From assembly GCA_946577115.1 (NCBI GenBank), contig CAMOAP010000020.1, forward strand, positions 1 through 13,161: a DNA stretch of 13,161 bases. Reading direction: 5' to 3'. The notes under the pieces were generated by a model, which saw only the letters and a list, made by a program, of their open reading frames with translations, did no database searches and was not told the DNA's origin. Position 1 is the stretch's first letter; the number at the start of each line of letters is the position of its first letter. Positions 1-6,861 of this stretch are shown here, one piece after another. Source of the DNA: an uncultured Acholeplasmataceae bacterium (lineage in GTDB: Bacteria > Bacillota_I > Bacilli_A > Acholeplasmatales > Acholeplasmataceae). The position numbers and the translations under genes were made by a program.

Positions 1-60
1 TTTGTCTCAGAAATAATTCATTTTTTTGATTTGGCAAAAATTGAATTAAAATATTTATAA
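1..60 (+). CDS. Possible 3' end of an upstream gene (19 codons, partial)
   Basis: Reading from base 1, the first frame is open for 19 codons (FVSEIIHFFDLAKIELKYL) and ends at TAA 58-60. The peptide is plausible as a protein C-terminus, but it is too short to assign to a family and could be chance in such AT-rich DNA. No clear hairpin terminator lies between it and the glycosyltransferase that starts at 166. Confidence 0.35.
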   Translation, partial: FVSEIIHFFDLAKIELKYL

Positions 61-151
61 AAATATAAAATCATTTTTTTTATTGTTATTGCTATTAAAA
101 TTTATTGTTGTTTTTTTATTAAGATAAAAAAAGTATCATAATGACAATAAT

Positions 152-158
152 AAGGAGG
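152..158 (+). promoter_or_regulatory. Strong ribosome binding site that fixes a TTG start
   Basis: AAGGAGG, a full Shine-Dalgarno match, lies 7 bases before the TTG at 166. It selects this unusual start, after which the protein opens with the expected MKIGIF glycosyltransferase N-terminus. Confidence 0.85.
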
Positions 159-165
159 TTTTTCT

Positions 166-1395
166 TTGAAAATAGGAATTTTTACTGATGCATATAAACC
201 TTTAATTAGTGGTGTTGTTGTTTCTGTTGATTCTCTAAGAGAAGGTTTGAAAGCTTTGGGACATGAAGTCTATATTATTACAACTAACTGTCCTAAAGTC
301 AAACAAGAAAAAGATTCTCGGGTAATAAGAATTAAAGGCATACCATTGCCTTTTAAAAATTTTAAAGATCATCGTTGGGTTTTAAGTTATAAAAAACATC
401 TTTTTAAAATTAAAGAACTTAATTTGGATATAATTCATGTTCATACTGAATTTGGGGTAGGTTCTTTAGGGCTTTTAGCTAAACAAAAATTAAATTTGCC
501 TTTAATTTATACAGCACACACAATGTATGTTGCCTTTTTTAATACTCAAAAATCTTTTATTGTTAAATGTTTTAAAAATCCCATTTTAAAATATGTAGAC
601 TATATTTTTACTAAATTTATTTTTAATAGTGATATCAATATTTTACCTACCAAAAAAGTATTGTATTTTTTAGAAAATCGCTATTCTAATAAAGTTAATG
701 ATACTTCTAAAATCAATTATCAAATTGTTCCAACAGGTTTTAATTTAGAAAAATTTTATTGTCACAATCATTCATCAGAAAAAGTTTTTTTATTAAAACA
801 ACAATTAGGACTTAAAGATTCGTTTGTATGTCTTTATGTAGGAAGAATATCTGCTGAAAAAGAAATTAATTATTTGATGGATGCTTTTGCTTCTTTTCAT
901 CTTCAAAATCCCAAAAGTAAATTTTTAATTATTGGTGATGGACCTGAAAGAAAAAATTTAGAAAAAAAAGCTAAAAAACTTAATTTAGATGACAAAATTA
1001 TTTTTTTAGGGTTTGTTGTTTATGATAAGTTAGGTATTTATTATCAATTAGGAAATGTCTTTATTAATGCATCTTTATTTGAAACTCAAGGACTTACATA
1101 TATTGAAGCGCTAGCTGCTTCTTTGCTTTGTGTAGTTCGTTTTGATCAAGCATTAGAAGGAGTAATTAAACACGAACAAAATGGTTTTTTTTATCATAAC
1201 CAAGAAGAATTAATTACAATTCTTACTTCCTTATATCAATATCCAGATAATTTTAAAAAATTATCACATCAAGCTCAAAAATCAGTTAATTTATATACTC
1301 AAAAGACTTTTGTAACTAATGTTTTAGAAGTTTATAAAGAAGCTATTGATAATCATAAATTAAAAAATCAAAAAGTAATTCAACATCAAAAATAA
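166..1395 (+). CDS. GT4-family glycosyltransferase, probable 1,2-diacylglycerol 3-glucosyltransferase
   Basis: The 409-residue protein probably transfers glucose from UDP-glucose to diacylglycerol at the inner membrane face, making monoglucosyl-DAG, a bulk lipid of wall-less acholeplasmas. The N-terminal Rossmann half opens with MKIGIFTDAYKPLISGVV, the glycine-rich acceptor-side loop typical of the Acholeplasma MGS group. The C-terminal GT-B half carries GRISAEKE (from residue 226), GDGPER (257-262) and the EX7E retaining-GT4 signature at E306 and E314. Length is close to the roughly 400 residues usual for MGS enzymes. There is no signal peptide or clear membrane span, as expected for a peripheral enzyme. 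The start is TTG with a consensus ribosome binding site. It is probably monocistronic, since more than 300 noncoding bases follow. The fold is certain; the exact acceptor (DAG or monoglucosyl-DAG) is inferred from the N-terminus. Confidence 0.85.
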   Translation: MKIGIFTDAYKPLISGVVVSVDSLREGLKALGHEVYIITTNCPKVKQEKDSRVIRIKGIPLPFKNFKDHRWVLSYKKHLFKIKELNLDIIHVHTEFGVGSLGLLAKQKLNLPLIYTAHTMYVAFFNTQKSFIVKCFKNPILKYVDYIFTKFIFNSDINILPTKKVLYFLENRYSNKVNDTSKINYQIVPTGFNLEKFYCHNHSSEKVFLLKQQLGLKDSFVCLYVGRISAEKEINYLMDAFASFHLQNPKSKFLIIGDGPERKNLEKKAKKLNLDDKIIFLGFVVYDKLGIYYQLGNVFINASLFETQGLTYIEALAASLLCVVRFDQALEGVIKHEQNGFFYHNQEELITILTSLYQYPDNFKKLSHQAQKSVNLYTQKTFVTNVLEVYKEAIDNHKLKNQKVIQHQK

Positions 1396-1680
1396 ATGCC
1401 AGATAATGTTTAATTATAAAAAAATATATCTTTTTACCTAACTGTTTCATTTATTTAGATAACTTAATATTAAATATAAAATTGAGCCAACTTTTAAGTT
1501 GATTTTTACTTTCGTTTATATTTTATTTTAGAAATTTATTTTTTACCGAAACAAACAAATCACAATCAATAAATATTAATAAATTTTTATTTTTTTGATA
1601 AAAAATAATGTCTTTAACTAAAAAAACTTATAAATATTAAAGTTTTGTCATCTAATTAACTCAAAAAAATATTTTTTTGT
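1396..1680. other. Intergenic stretch with no recognisable gene
   Basis: These bases separate the glycosyltransferase from the rpsF promoter. I see no tRNA, conserved RNA or gene remnant: all frames are broken by stops and composition is almost pure A/T. The only structure is a weak hairpin at 1488-1501. Confidence 0.6.
1488..1508 (+). terminator. Weak candidate terminator after the glycosyltransferase
   Basis: CAACT and AGTTG pair around a TTTA loop (1488-1501), followed by A and a run of five T. The stem is short and AT-rich and sits about 90 bases after the stop, so it is only a candidate. Confidence 0.35.
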
Positions 1681-1686
1681 TATAAT
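1678..1686 (+). promoter_or_regulatory. Extended -10 promoter of the rpsF cluster
   Basis: TGT followed by TATAAT (1681-1686) is a perfect TGnTATAAT extended -10 element. No good -35 hexamer lies 16-18 bases upstream, as expected for extended -10 promoters. It would start an mRNA near 1692, about 85 bases before rpsF, covering the structured leader. Confidence 0.65.
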
Positions 1687-1723
1687 ATTAATGTCTTATA
1701 AATTATAAAATAAAATGCTTATT

Positions 1724-1770
1724 CCTTGTCTTTACAATTTAGAGATAAAGACCGCTTAGGCCATAAGGAG
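1724..1770 (+). promoter_or_regulatory. Possible S6:S18-type autoregulatory leader of rpsF
   Basis: GTCTTTA (1728-1734) and TAAAGAC (1746-1752) form a perfect 7-bp stem. Its base is extended by CCTT (1724-1727) pairing with AAGG (1765-1768), which is part of the AAGGAG ribosome binding site. Between the two pairings lies an unpaired stretch that includes CCG (1752-1754, first C shared with the stem). Many bacterial rpsF leaders contain a stem with a bulged CCG that binds the S6:S18 complex and represses translation. The pairing and CCG are seen; the identity is inferred. A competing CTTA/TAAG hairpin (1755-1767) also exists. Confidence 0.45.
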
Positions 1771-1776
1771 AAAAAA

Positions 1777-2064
1777 ATGAAAAAATACGAAATAATGTAT
1801 ATTTTACGCCCCAATTTAGACAGCAAAGGCGTTAAAAAAATTAATGACATTTTGCAAAATATTTTTTTACAATCCCCAAATCAAATTTTGGAACAAAACG
1901 AAATAGGATTAAAAGACCTAGCTTATCTTATTGATAATCATAAAAAAGGATATTACAATTGGTTAATGATAAAAGCAGATAATGATGCTATTTTAGAATT
2001 TAATCGTATTGTCAAAATTACTGAAGAAATTATTAGATTTATCGTTATTAAAGATAAAGAATAA
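1777..2064 (+). CDS. rpsF: 30S ribosomal protein S6
   Basis: S6 binds S18 on the platform of the 30S subunit. The 95-residue product has the usual S6 length and opening (KKYEIMYILRPNLD), the central LAYLIDNHKKGYYNWLMI strand (the usual LAY-I-K--G-Y pattern) and the late ILEFNRIVKITEEIIRFIVIK segment. The ATG at 1777 is chosen because AAGGAG (1765-1770) lies 6 bases upstream and homologues begin here; a TTG at 1726 would add 17 residues encoded by the structured leader. It heads the classical rpsF-ssb-rpsR cluster, here with ssb decayed, and is likely transcribed from the extended -10 promoter at 1678-1686. Confidence 0.95.
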   Translation: MKKYEIMYILRPNLDSKGVKKINDILQNIFLQSPNQILEQNEIGLKDLAYLIDNHKKGYYNWLMIKADNDAILEFNRIVKITEEIIRFIVIKDKE

Positions 2065-2080
2065 GAATTTTAATTCACAC

Positions 2081-2413
2081 ATGATTAATAAAGTTATTTT
2101 GGGTAGTTAGCATTACTAAAGACCTAGAATTAAAAAATACTAATATTGGTACTTATGTTGTTAAATTTACTTTGGCATTTAATAGAATTGTAATTACTTC
2201 TAGAAAAAAAACTAATTTTATAACTTGTACTGTTTTTGTTAAACAAGCTGAAAATTTATAAAATATATTTCTAAAGGTGCTTTAATAGGTGTTGAAAGAA
2301 GTATTATAGTAGAAACTTGGTGAAAAGACGGTGTAATTAATTGGAAAACTAGTGTTTTGTTTAACAATATTTAGTTTGAGAATCTATAAAAACCTGATAA
2401 CGATTATGAATAA
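2081..2413 (+). pseudogene. ssb: Decayed single-stranded DNA-binding protein gene
   Basis: The remnant lies between rpsF and rpsR, where ssb sits in most bacteria. SSB similarity is clear but spread over two frames. ATG 2081 gives MINKVIL. The frame then shifts near 2105-2111, and 2112-2258 encodes ITKDLELKNTNIGTYVVKF, TLAFNR, and FITCTVFVKQAENL, matching the SSB pattern ITKDPEL, FTLAVNR, FINCVVWRKQAEN. A second shift near 2256-2261 returns to the first frame, with ISKGALIGVERSIIVETW, then KDGVINWKTSVLFNNI. This last part contains in-frame TGA 2321, TAG 2372 and TAA 2387. No ribosome binding site precedes the ATG. Two shifts plus several stops of different kinds exclude a sequencing slip. The A/C-rich stretch to about 2542 (N, K, T and Q codons with stops) may be the old disordered tail. 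The cell must have another ssb. Confidence 0.9.
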
Positions 2414-2444
2414 TATTCTAATTAAAAATAATTTCCAAATTAAC

Positions 2445-2453
2445 TGATATAAA
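2445..2453 (+). promoter_or_regulatory. Weak candidate internal promoter for rpsR
   Basis: TGA followed by TATAAA (2448-2453) resembles an extended -10 element. No -35 is visible. It lies about 120 bases before rpsR, in the region left by ssb decay, and could supplement read-through from the rpsF promoter. AT-rich DNA produces such matches by chance. Confidence 0.25.
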
Positions 2454-2570
2454 ATAATAAAAATAATACCATAATCAAATCTTAAAATATCAAAAACATT
2501 AAAACCAAAACACCAAATACAAAAAATAAACAACAACAATAAATATTTTCAATTTCAAAAGGAGCTACAA

Positions 2571-2810
2571 ATGAAATTTAATAACAAAAAAAATATTTTT
2601 AAAAAACGTCGCAAAGTTTGTTTTTTTACTGAAAACAAAGTAACTAAAATTGATTTTAAAGACATAGAGCTTTTACAAAGATTTATTACTGATCGTGGAA
2701 GAATTCTTTCTAGAAGAGTAACAAATACTTCTGCTAGATGGCAACGTCAATTGGCAATTGCTATTAAAAGAGCTCGTCATATGGCTTTAATTCCTTTTAT
2801 CCAACAATAA
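2571..2810 (+). CDS. rpsR: 30S ribosomal protein S18
   Basis: S18 is the S6 partner on the 30S platform. The 79-residue product shows the family order: basic N-terminus with RRKVCFF (residues 14-20), [34 protein letters not shown] and the closing [13 protein letters not shown]. Length is normal. ATG 2571 follows AAAGGAG (2558-2564) by 6 bases. It is the last gene of the rpsF cluster, closed by a strong terminator just after its stop. About 500 bases of ssb remnant and A/C-rich DNA separate it from rpsF. Confidence 0.95.
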   Translation: MKFNNKKNIFKKRRKVCFFTENKVTKIDFKDIELLQRFITDRGRILSRRVTNTSARWQRQLAIAIKRARHMALIPFIQQ

Positions 2811-2838
2811 AAACAGGGGTTGCATCCTGTTTTTTTTG
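2809..2838 (+). terminator. Rho-independent terminator after rpsR
   Basis: AAAACAGG (2810-2817) pairs with CCTGTTTT (2826-2833) around a short loop, and the T run continues to 2837. It begins at the rpsR stop, so it ends the rpsF-rpsR transcript and separates it from gdpP. Confidence 0.85.
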
Positions 2839-2864
2839 TTAATTACAAATATTAAAACTAAATT
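2836..2864 (+). promoter_or_regulatory. Candidate promoter of the gdpP-rplI-dnaB operon
   Basis: TTGTTA (2836-2841) and TAAATT (2859-2864) are spaced 17 bases apart. The -10 matches the consensus at only 4 of 6 positions. A promoter is expected here because a terminator lies immediately upstream and gdpP starts at 2881-2905. Confidence 0.35.
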
Positions 2865-2880
2865 TTATCTAATTATTTAA

Positions 2881-5454
2881 ATGCAAATGAGGGCCAAAAA
2901 AATTATGTTTTCTAAAAATAAACATAACACAAAATTTATTGTAATTACTTGTTTAATTGTTATTTTGATTTCAATTCTTTTTTGTTTGGATTTTCAAAAT
3001 ATTCAAGAAATTATTGAAACAATTAATCAATTAACCAACAATCAAAATCCAAGCCAAAATACTGCCAGCGAAATGAGTGGTATGCGTCGTAAAATTATTT
3101 TTTTCATTTTTAACTTTTTTGGAAAAATCATTTTAGCATCCTTTGTTATCAGTTTTTTGCTTCATATTAAAAAAAACGCCCAAATTAAAAGATTAAAAAA
3201 CAAACTTTCTTTATGGTCTAAATTATCTTTTCACGTAAGTCAAATTGGAGAAGAAGTACTCAACGAACTTCCTATTGGCATTGTTTTAATTGATATTTCT
3301 AGTCAAGAAATTCAGTGGCTCAATCCTTATGCTAGTTTTATTTTAAAAAATCCCGAAATCAATTCACCCTTAACTCAAATTAATGAAAATATGGCACAAC
3401 TAATAAGTAATTCTGATACAATTCCCAAAACCATCATCACTTTGAAAAACCAAAAATTTGAATGTTTTTATAAAAAAGATTTAAGTGTTTTTTATTTGTT
3501 TGATGCTACCGAAAAAGAACAAATCAAACATTTATTTTTACAAAAAACCTTGGCTCTTGCTATGATTGCTTTTGATAATTTAGCAGAATCTTTAATTCGT
3601 TATGATCTTTCAGAACAATCACAAATACAGGGTGAATATTTAAGTGCTTTATATGATTATATTGAACCTTATGAAGGTTATTTAAAACAATTGATAGATG
3701 ACCGTTTTTTACTTCTTCTTAACCGCCAAAATTTAGATAAAATGTTAGAAAATAAATTTAGCATTCTAGATACTATCCGCAACATTTCTCAAAAATATCA
3801 ATTAAAAGTGACTCTTTCTATGGGAATTGCTTGTTGGAATTTGTCATATGAAAAACTTGCTACCTACAGTCAAAATGCAATTGAATTAGCCCAAAAAAGG
3901 GGTGGCGATCAAGTAGTTGTTAATATTGAAAATGAAAAAATTAAATATTTTGGTGCTAAAATTGCTTCTTTAAGCAAACAATCCAAAGTGCATGCCCGTA
4001 TTAATGCCCAAAATTTAGTCGATATTTTAAAAAAACATTCTCATTGTTTTATTATGGGACACACTCACACCGATCTTGATGCTTTGGGTTCTGTTATTGC
4101 TTTTTACAAAATTGCAGCCACTACCCATCCCGAAAACAATAATTATATTATCCTTGATGAAGAAAAATTAGACAAAAGCCTCATCCCTGTTTATCATCAA
4201 TTAATTAAAATTAAGGCAAAAACATCTCTAAATATTATTACAACCCAACAAGCATCCAAAATGATTAAAGAAAATTCCTTAATTGCAGTTTTGGATACCC
4301 AAACTAAAGGCATGGTAAATAGTCCCGAACTTTTATCTTTAACGCCCAATATTGTAGTTGTTGATCACCACCGTGCTACCGAAGAAATTATTCCTTCTGT
4401 TTTTTCTTATGTTGAATCATCTGCTTCTTCAACTGTTGAATTGCTTGTTGAAGTTATGGGATTTTTGGAAAAAGAAGTCCACATTACTGCTTTTGAAGCA
4501 AGTATTATGTATGCAGGTATTTTAATTGATACTAACGCTTTTATTTACCGTACGAGTTCTAGAACTTTTGAAGTGGCTTCCAAATTAAAAGATTTAGGCG
4601 CTGATGCAATCGAGGTTAAAAGTTGGTTACGTAAAGACTTTGACAAAGTTTTAGAAATTAATAAACTGATTTCTAAAATGGAAATTTTTATGGATAGATT
4701 TGCTATTATTCAAAGTTATGAAATTTATGAAAATCGTTCTTTTTTAGCTCAAGTGGCAGAAAGTGTTCTAAACATTCAAAACGTTGATGCTGCTTTTATG
4801 ATAGCTAAAATAGCAGATAATAAAATAGCAATTAGTGCTCGTTCTTACAATGAAATTAATGTTCAAACTATCATGGAACAAATGGAAGGTGGAGGACATC
4901 TTAATAGTGCTGCCACTCAATTAGAAGGAACTAATATCCAAATAGTTACAGACACTTTAAAACATTTTTTAAAATTAGAATATGAAAAAGGTGAAAAGAA
5001 TATGGAAATTATTTTGTTAACTGATATTCCTAATAAAGGAAAAAAACACGAAATTATTAAAGTTAATAATGGTTATGGCAATTTTTTAATCCAAAATAAA
5101 AAAGCTCTTTTAGCAGACAAAATTAATTTATCTGCAATTAAACAATCACAAATGTTAGAACAAGAACAAAAACGCAATCACGAACTTTTAATGTATAAAT
5201 TAAAACAAGAAATTGATGACAAAAAAATTACTCTAGATATTCAATTAGGACCTAAAGGAAAAATTTATGGAAAAATTACTCTCAAACAAATTGCTGAAGA
5301 ATTTTTAAAAGTTTATAATATTACTCTTGACCGCAAAAAAATATCTTTAGAAAGCGAAATTATTGCCATTGGTATTTATCCTGTTGATGTTTTTCTAACT
5401 GATCAAATTAAGGCTACTTTTTTCCTTAATGTGACCGAAAGAAAAAACAAATGA
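2881..5454 (+). CDS. gdpP: GdpP-type c-di-AMP phosphodiesterase, frame continuous with ribosomal protein L9
   Basis: Residues 1-707 are a GdpP (YybT) membrane phosphodiesterase, which hydrolyses c-di-AMP to pApA. Two membrane segments lie at about 19-38 and 72-96. A PAS-like region follows (about 115-210), then a degenerate GGDEF domain ending in SMGIA and RGGDQVVV (GGDQ at 341-344). The DHH domain has GHTHTDLD (393-400), a later LDTQ aspartate and VVDHH (DHH at 495-497). The DHHA1 domain has GGGH (670-673). All visible metal-binding residues are kept. No stop follows: the frame runs into complete L9 from residue 708. ATG 2881 has no ribosome binding site; ATG 2905 (residue 9), 11 bases after GAGGG, is the likelier start. 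In Firmicutes gdpP, rplI and dnaB are separate adjacent genes. Whether a GdpP-L9 fusion protein is made, cleaved, or bypassed by internal initiation cannot be told from sequence. Confidence 0.9.
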   Translation: MQMRAKKIMFSKNKHNTKFIVITCLIVILISILFCLDFQNIQEIIETINQLTNNQNPSQNTASEMSGMRRKIIFFIFNFFGKIILASFVISFLLHIKKNAQIKRLKNKLSLWSKLSFHVSQIGEEVLNELPIGIVLIDISSQEIQWLNPYASFILKNPEINSPLTQINENMAQLISNSDTIPKTIITLKNQKFECFYKKDLSVFYLFDATEKEQIKHLFLQKTLALAMIAFDNLAESLIRYDLSEQSQIQGEYLSALYDYIEPYEGYLKQLIDDRFLLLLNRQNLDKMLENKFSILDTIRNISQKYQLKVTLSMGIACWNLSYEKLATYSQNAIELAQKRGGDQVVVNIENEKIKYFGAKIASLSKQSKVHARINAQNLVDILKKHSHCFIMGHTHTDLDALGSVIAFYKIAATTHPENNNYIILDEEKLDKSLIPVYHQLIKIKAKTSLNIITTQQASKMIKENSLIAVLDTQTKGMVNSPELLSLTPNIVVVDHHRATEEIIPSVFSYVESSASSTVELLVEVMGFLEKEVHITAFEASIMYAGILIDTNAFIYRTSSRTFEVASKLKDLGADAIEVKSWLRKDFDKVLEINKLISKMEIFMDRFAIIQSYEIYENRSFLAQVAESVLNIQNVDAAFMIAKIADNKIAISARSYNEINVQTIMEQMEGGGHLNSAATQLEGTNIQIVTDTLKHFLKLEYEKGEKNMEIILLTDIPNKGKKHEIIKVNNGYGNFLIQNKKALLADKINLSAIKQSQMLEQEQKRNHELLMYKLKQEIDDKKITLDIQLGPKGKIYGKITLKQIAEEFLKVYNITLDRKKISLESEIIAIGIYPVDVFLTDQIKATFFLNVTERKNK
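4987..5004 (+). promoter_or_regulatory. Internal ribosome binding site and start for L9
   Basis: AAAGGTGA (4987-4994) contains AGGTGA, complementary to the 3' end of 16S rRNA, and sits 7 bases before ATG 5002. The spacing is ideal, and the ATG is exactly where L9 proteins begin. This suggests that free L9 is translated from inside the long frame. Confidence 0.7.
5002..5454 (+). CDS. rplI: 50S ribosomal protein L9, in frame with gdpP
   Basis: L9 binds 23S rRNA near the base of the L1 stalk and helps maintain reading fidelity. The 150-residue segment is full length for L9. Its N-domain opens MEIILLTDIPNKGKKHEIIKV and has the RNA-binding loop NNGYGNFLIQNKKAL. A charged connecting helix follows at about residues 45-75, then a C-domain with LGPKGKIYGKIT (the usual G--GKLFGSVT pattern), IAEEF and DRKKISL. 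It can be read as the tail of the 857-codon gdpP frame or from its own ATG 5002 with a good ribosome binding site. A ribosomal protein tethered to a membrane protein would hardly assemble into ribosomes, so separate translation is my preferred reading. The stop TGA 5452-5454 overlaps the dnaB start. Confidence 0.85.
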   Translation: MEIILLTDIPNKGKKHEIIKVNNGYGNFLIQNKKALLADKINLSAIKQSQMLEQEQKRNHELLMYKLKQEIDDKKITLDIQLGPKGKIYGKITLKQIAEEFLKVYNITLDRKKISLESEIIAIGIYPVDVFLTDQIKATFFLNVTERKNK

Positions 5455-6794
5455 CCAATTATTCTAAAAATACTCCTTCCAGTCCTGAAGCAGAACGCGC
5501 TTTGTTAGGGGTTTTGCTTTTAAACCCTGAAAAAATATCTTTTACCTTAGATATTATTGGAGAAACTGACTTTTACAACCCTAATCACCAACATATTTTT
5601 AGAGCGATGAAAACTTTGCATGAAACCAACAAACAAATTGATTATTTTTCAGTAAGTGCTATTTTAGACAATGAAAAATTATTACAAAAAATAGGAAATA
5701 TCGATTATTTAAATGAATTATCTGATTTGATGCCTTCTACTCAACATATAGAAACATATATTGATTTAATTAAGGAAACAGCTTTAAAAAGAGAAATTAT
5801 CGAAACTGTCACTTCATTGGCACAAAAAGGATACGAAAACATTGATGTCCAAGAATATTTGGATTTTTCGGAAGAAAAAATTTTTAATTTAACTAAAAAT
5901 AAAAAAACCAGCGAATTATTAAAATTAAAAATTTTGTTAAAAAAAATTAAAGAAAAAAATATTCTTGCTAAACATCATAAAGATTTAGTAGGTCTTTCCA
6001 CTGGATATGAAAATCTCAATAATATTACCTTAGGATTTAAACCTGAAGAATTTATTATTTTAGCTGCTCGTCCTTCCATGGGAAAAAGCACTTTTATGCT
6101 TAATTTAGCTCTCAGAATTGCTAATCCCAAATATAATTCTCAATACCCTCATATTGCTATTTTTAGTTTAGAAATGTCAAATGAACAATTAGCTATGCGT
6201 ATGTTAAGCACTCAATCAAAAATACATCACAAAAAAATTCAATTGGGTAACACCAACAGAGAAGAAAAATTTTTGTTAGAAATATCAATGGAAAAAATGG
6301 ATGATTTAAATATTTATTTTGATGATTCAGCTACTGTAAATATTTTAGATATTAAAGCCAAATGTCGTAAACTTAAAAGTCAAAACAAACTTGATATTGT
6401 AATGATAGACTATTTACAACTTATCCGCAAAACTAACAAACAAAACCGTCAAGAAGAAGTAGCAGAAATTTCTCAAAACTTAAAACAAATGGCACGTGAA
6501 TTAAAAATCCCCGTTATTGCTCTTTCACAACTATCAAGGGATGTAGAAAAAAGAGAAGACAAACGTCCTATTTTGGCTGACCTCCGAGATTCAGGCTCAA
6601 TTGAACAAGACGCCGATATTGTAATGTTTTTGTACCGTGAAGGCTATTATGAAAAAGACAAAAAACCCAATTCTTCTGGACACACTCAAGTTATTATTGC
6701 AAAAAATCGTCAAGGATCAATTGGCATTAGAGAATTTAAGCTTAATTTTGATTATATGTTTTTTTCAGAAATTGAACCTAATATAAGCGAATAA
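5451..6794 (+). CDS. dnaB: Replicative DNA helicase DnaB
   Basis: This hexameric 5'-3' helicase unwinds the replication fork. The 447-residue protein has the N-terminal primase-interaction domain, beginning SPEAERALLGVLLLNPEKI. A linker helix follows, then the RecA-like domain with Walker A AARPSMGKST (205-214), Walker B-like DYLQLI (from D320) and the DnaB signature ALSQLSRDVEKRED followed by DLRDSGSIEQDAD. Length is normal (about 440-470). ATGA at 5451-5454 overlaps the gdpP-rplI stop, so translation is probably coupled; no strong ribosome binding site is seen. The gdpP-rplI-dnaB order is the Firmicutes arrangement, which marks this as the vertically inherited copy. Phytoplasma mobile units can carry further dnaB copies. 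Confidence 0.97.
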   Translation: MTNYSKNTPSSPEAERALLGVLLLNPEKISFTLDIIGETDFYNPNHQHIFRAMKTLHETNKQIDYFSVSAILDNEKLLQKIGNIDYLNELSDLMPSTQHIETYIDLIKETALKREIIETVTSLAQKGYENIDVQEYLDFSEEKIFNLTKNKKTSELLKLKILLKKIKEKNILAKHHKDLVGLSTGYENLNNITLGFKPEEFIILAARPSMGKSTFMLNLALRIANPKYNSQYPHIAIFSLEMSNEQLAMRMLSTQSKIHHKKIQLGNTNREEKFLLEISMEKMDDLNIYFDDSATVNILDIKAKCRKLKSQNKLDIVMIDYLQLIRKTNKQNRQEEVAEISQNLKQMARELKIPVIALSQLSRDVEKREDKRPILADLRDSGSIEQDADIVMFLYREGYYEKDKKPNSSGHTQVIIAKNRQGSIGIREFKLNFDYMFFSEIEPNISE

Positions 6795-6809
6795 AAAAGC
6801 ATTTCGCTT
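6785..6809 (+). other. Hairpin over the dnaB stop codon
   Basis: AAGCGAA (6785-6791) and TTCGCTT (6803-6809) form a perfect 7-bp stem with an 11-base loop containing the dnaB stop. The T run starts about 11 bases after the stem, so it is not a standard terminator. It could be a processing or stability element, or attenuate transcription into prfA. Confidence 0.4.
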
Positions 6810-6861
6810 GATTAAAATATTTTTTTACCCCCATTCTTTTTTAAAAAATAAAGAGGTAAAT

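Noticed and set aside
1726..1776. TTG start giving S6 17 extra N-terminal residues
   Set aside because: The added residues do not resemble S6 and overlap the leader structure; ATG 1777 has AAGGAG at good spacing.
2321..2323. TGA in the ssb remnant read as Trp (mycoplasma code)
   Set aside because: TGA ends the gdpP-rplI frame at the dnaB overlap, and Trp is TGG elsewhere. Also, TAG, TAA and two frameshifts would remain in ssb.
6808..6861. Upstream ATG start for prfA
   Set aside because: The 18 extra residues are unlike RF1, overlap the hairpin after dnaB and have no ribosome binding site; ATG 6862 has AGAGGT.
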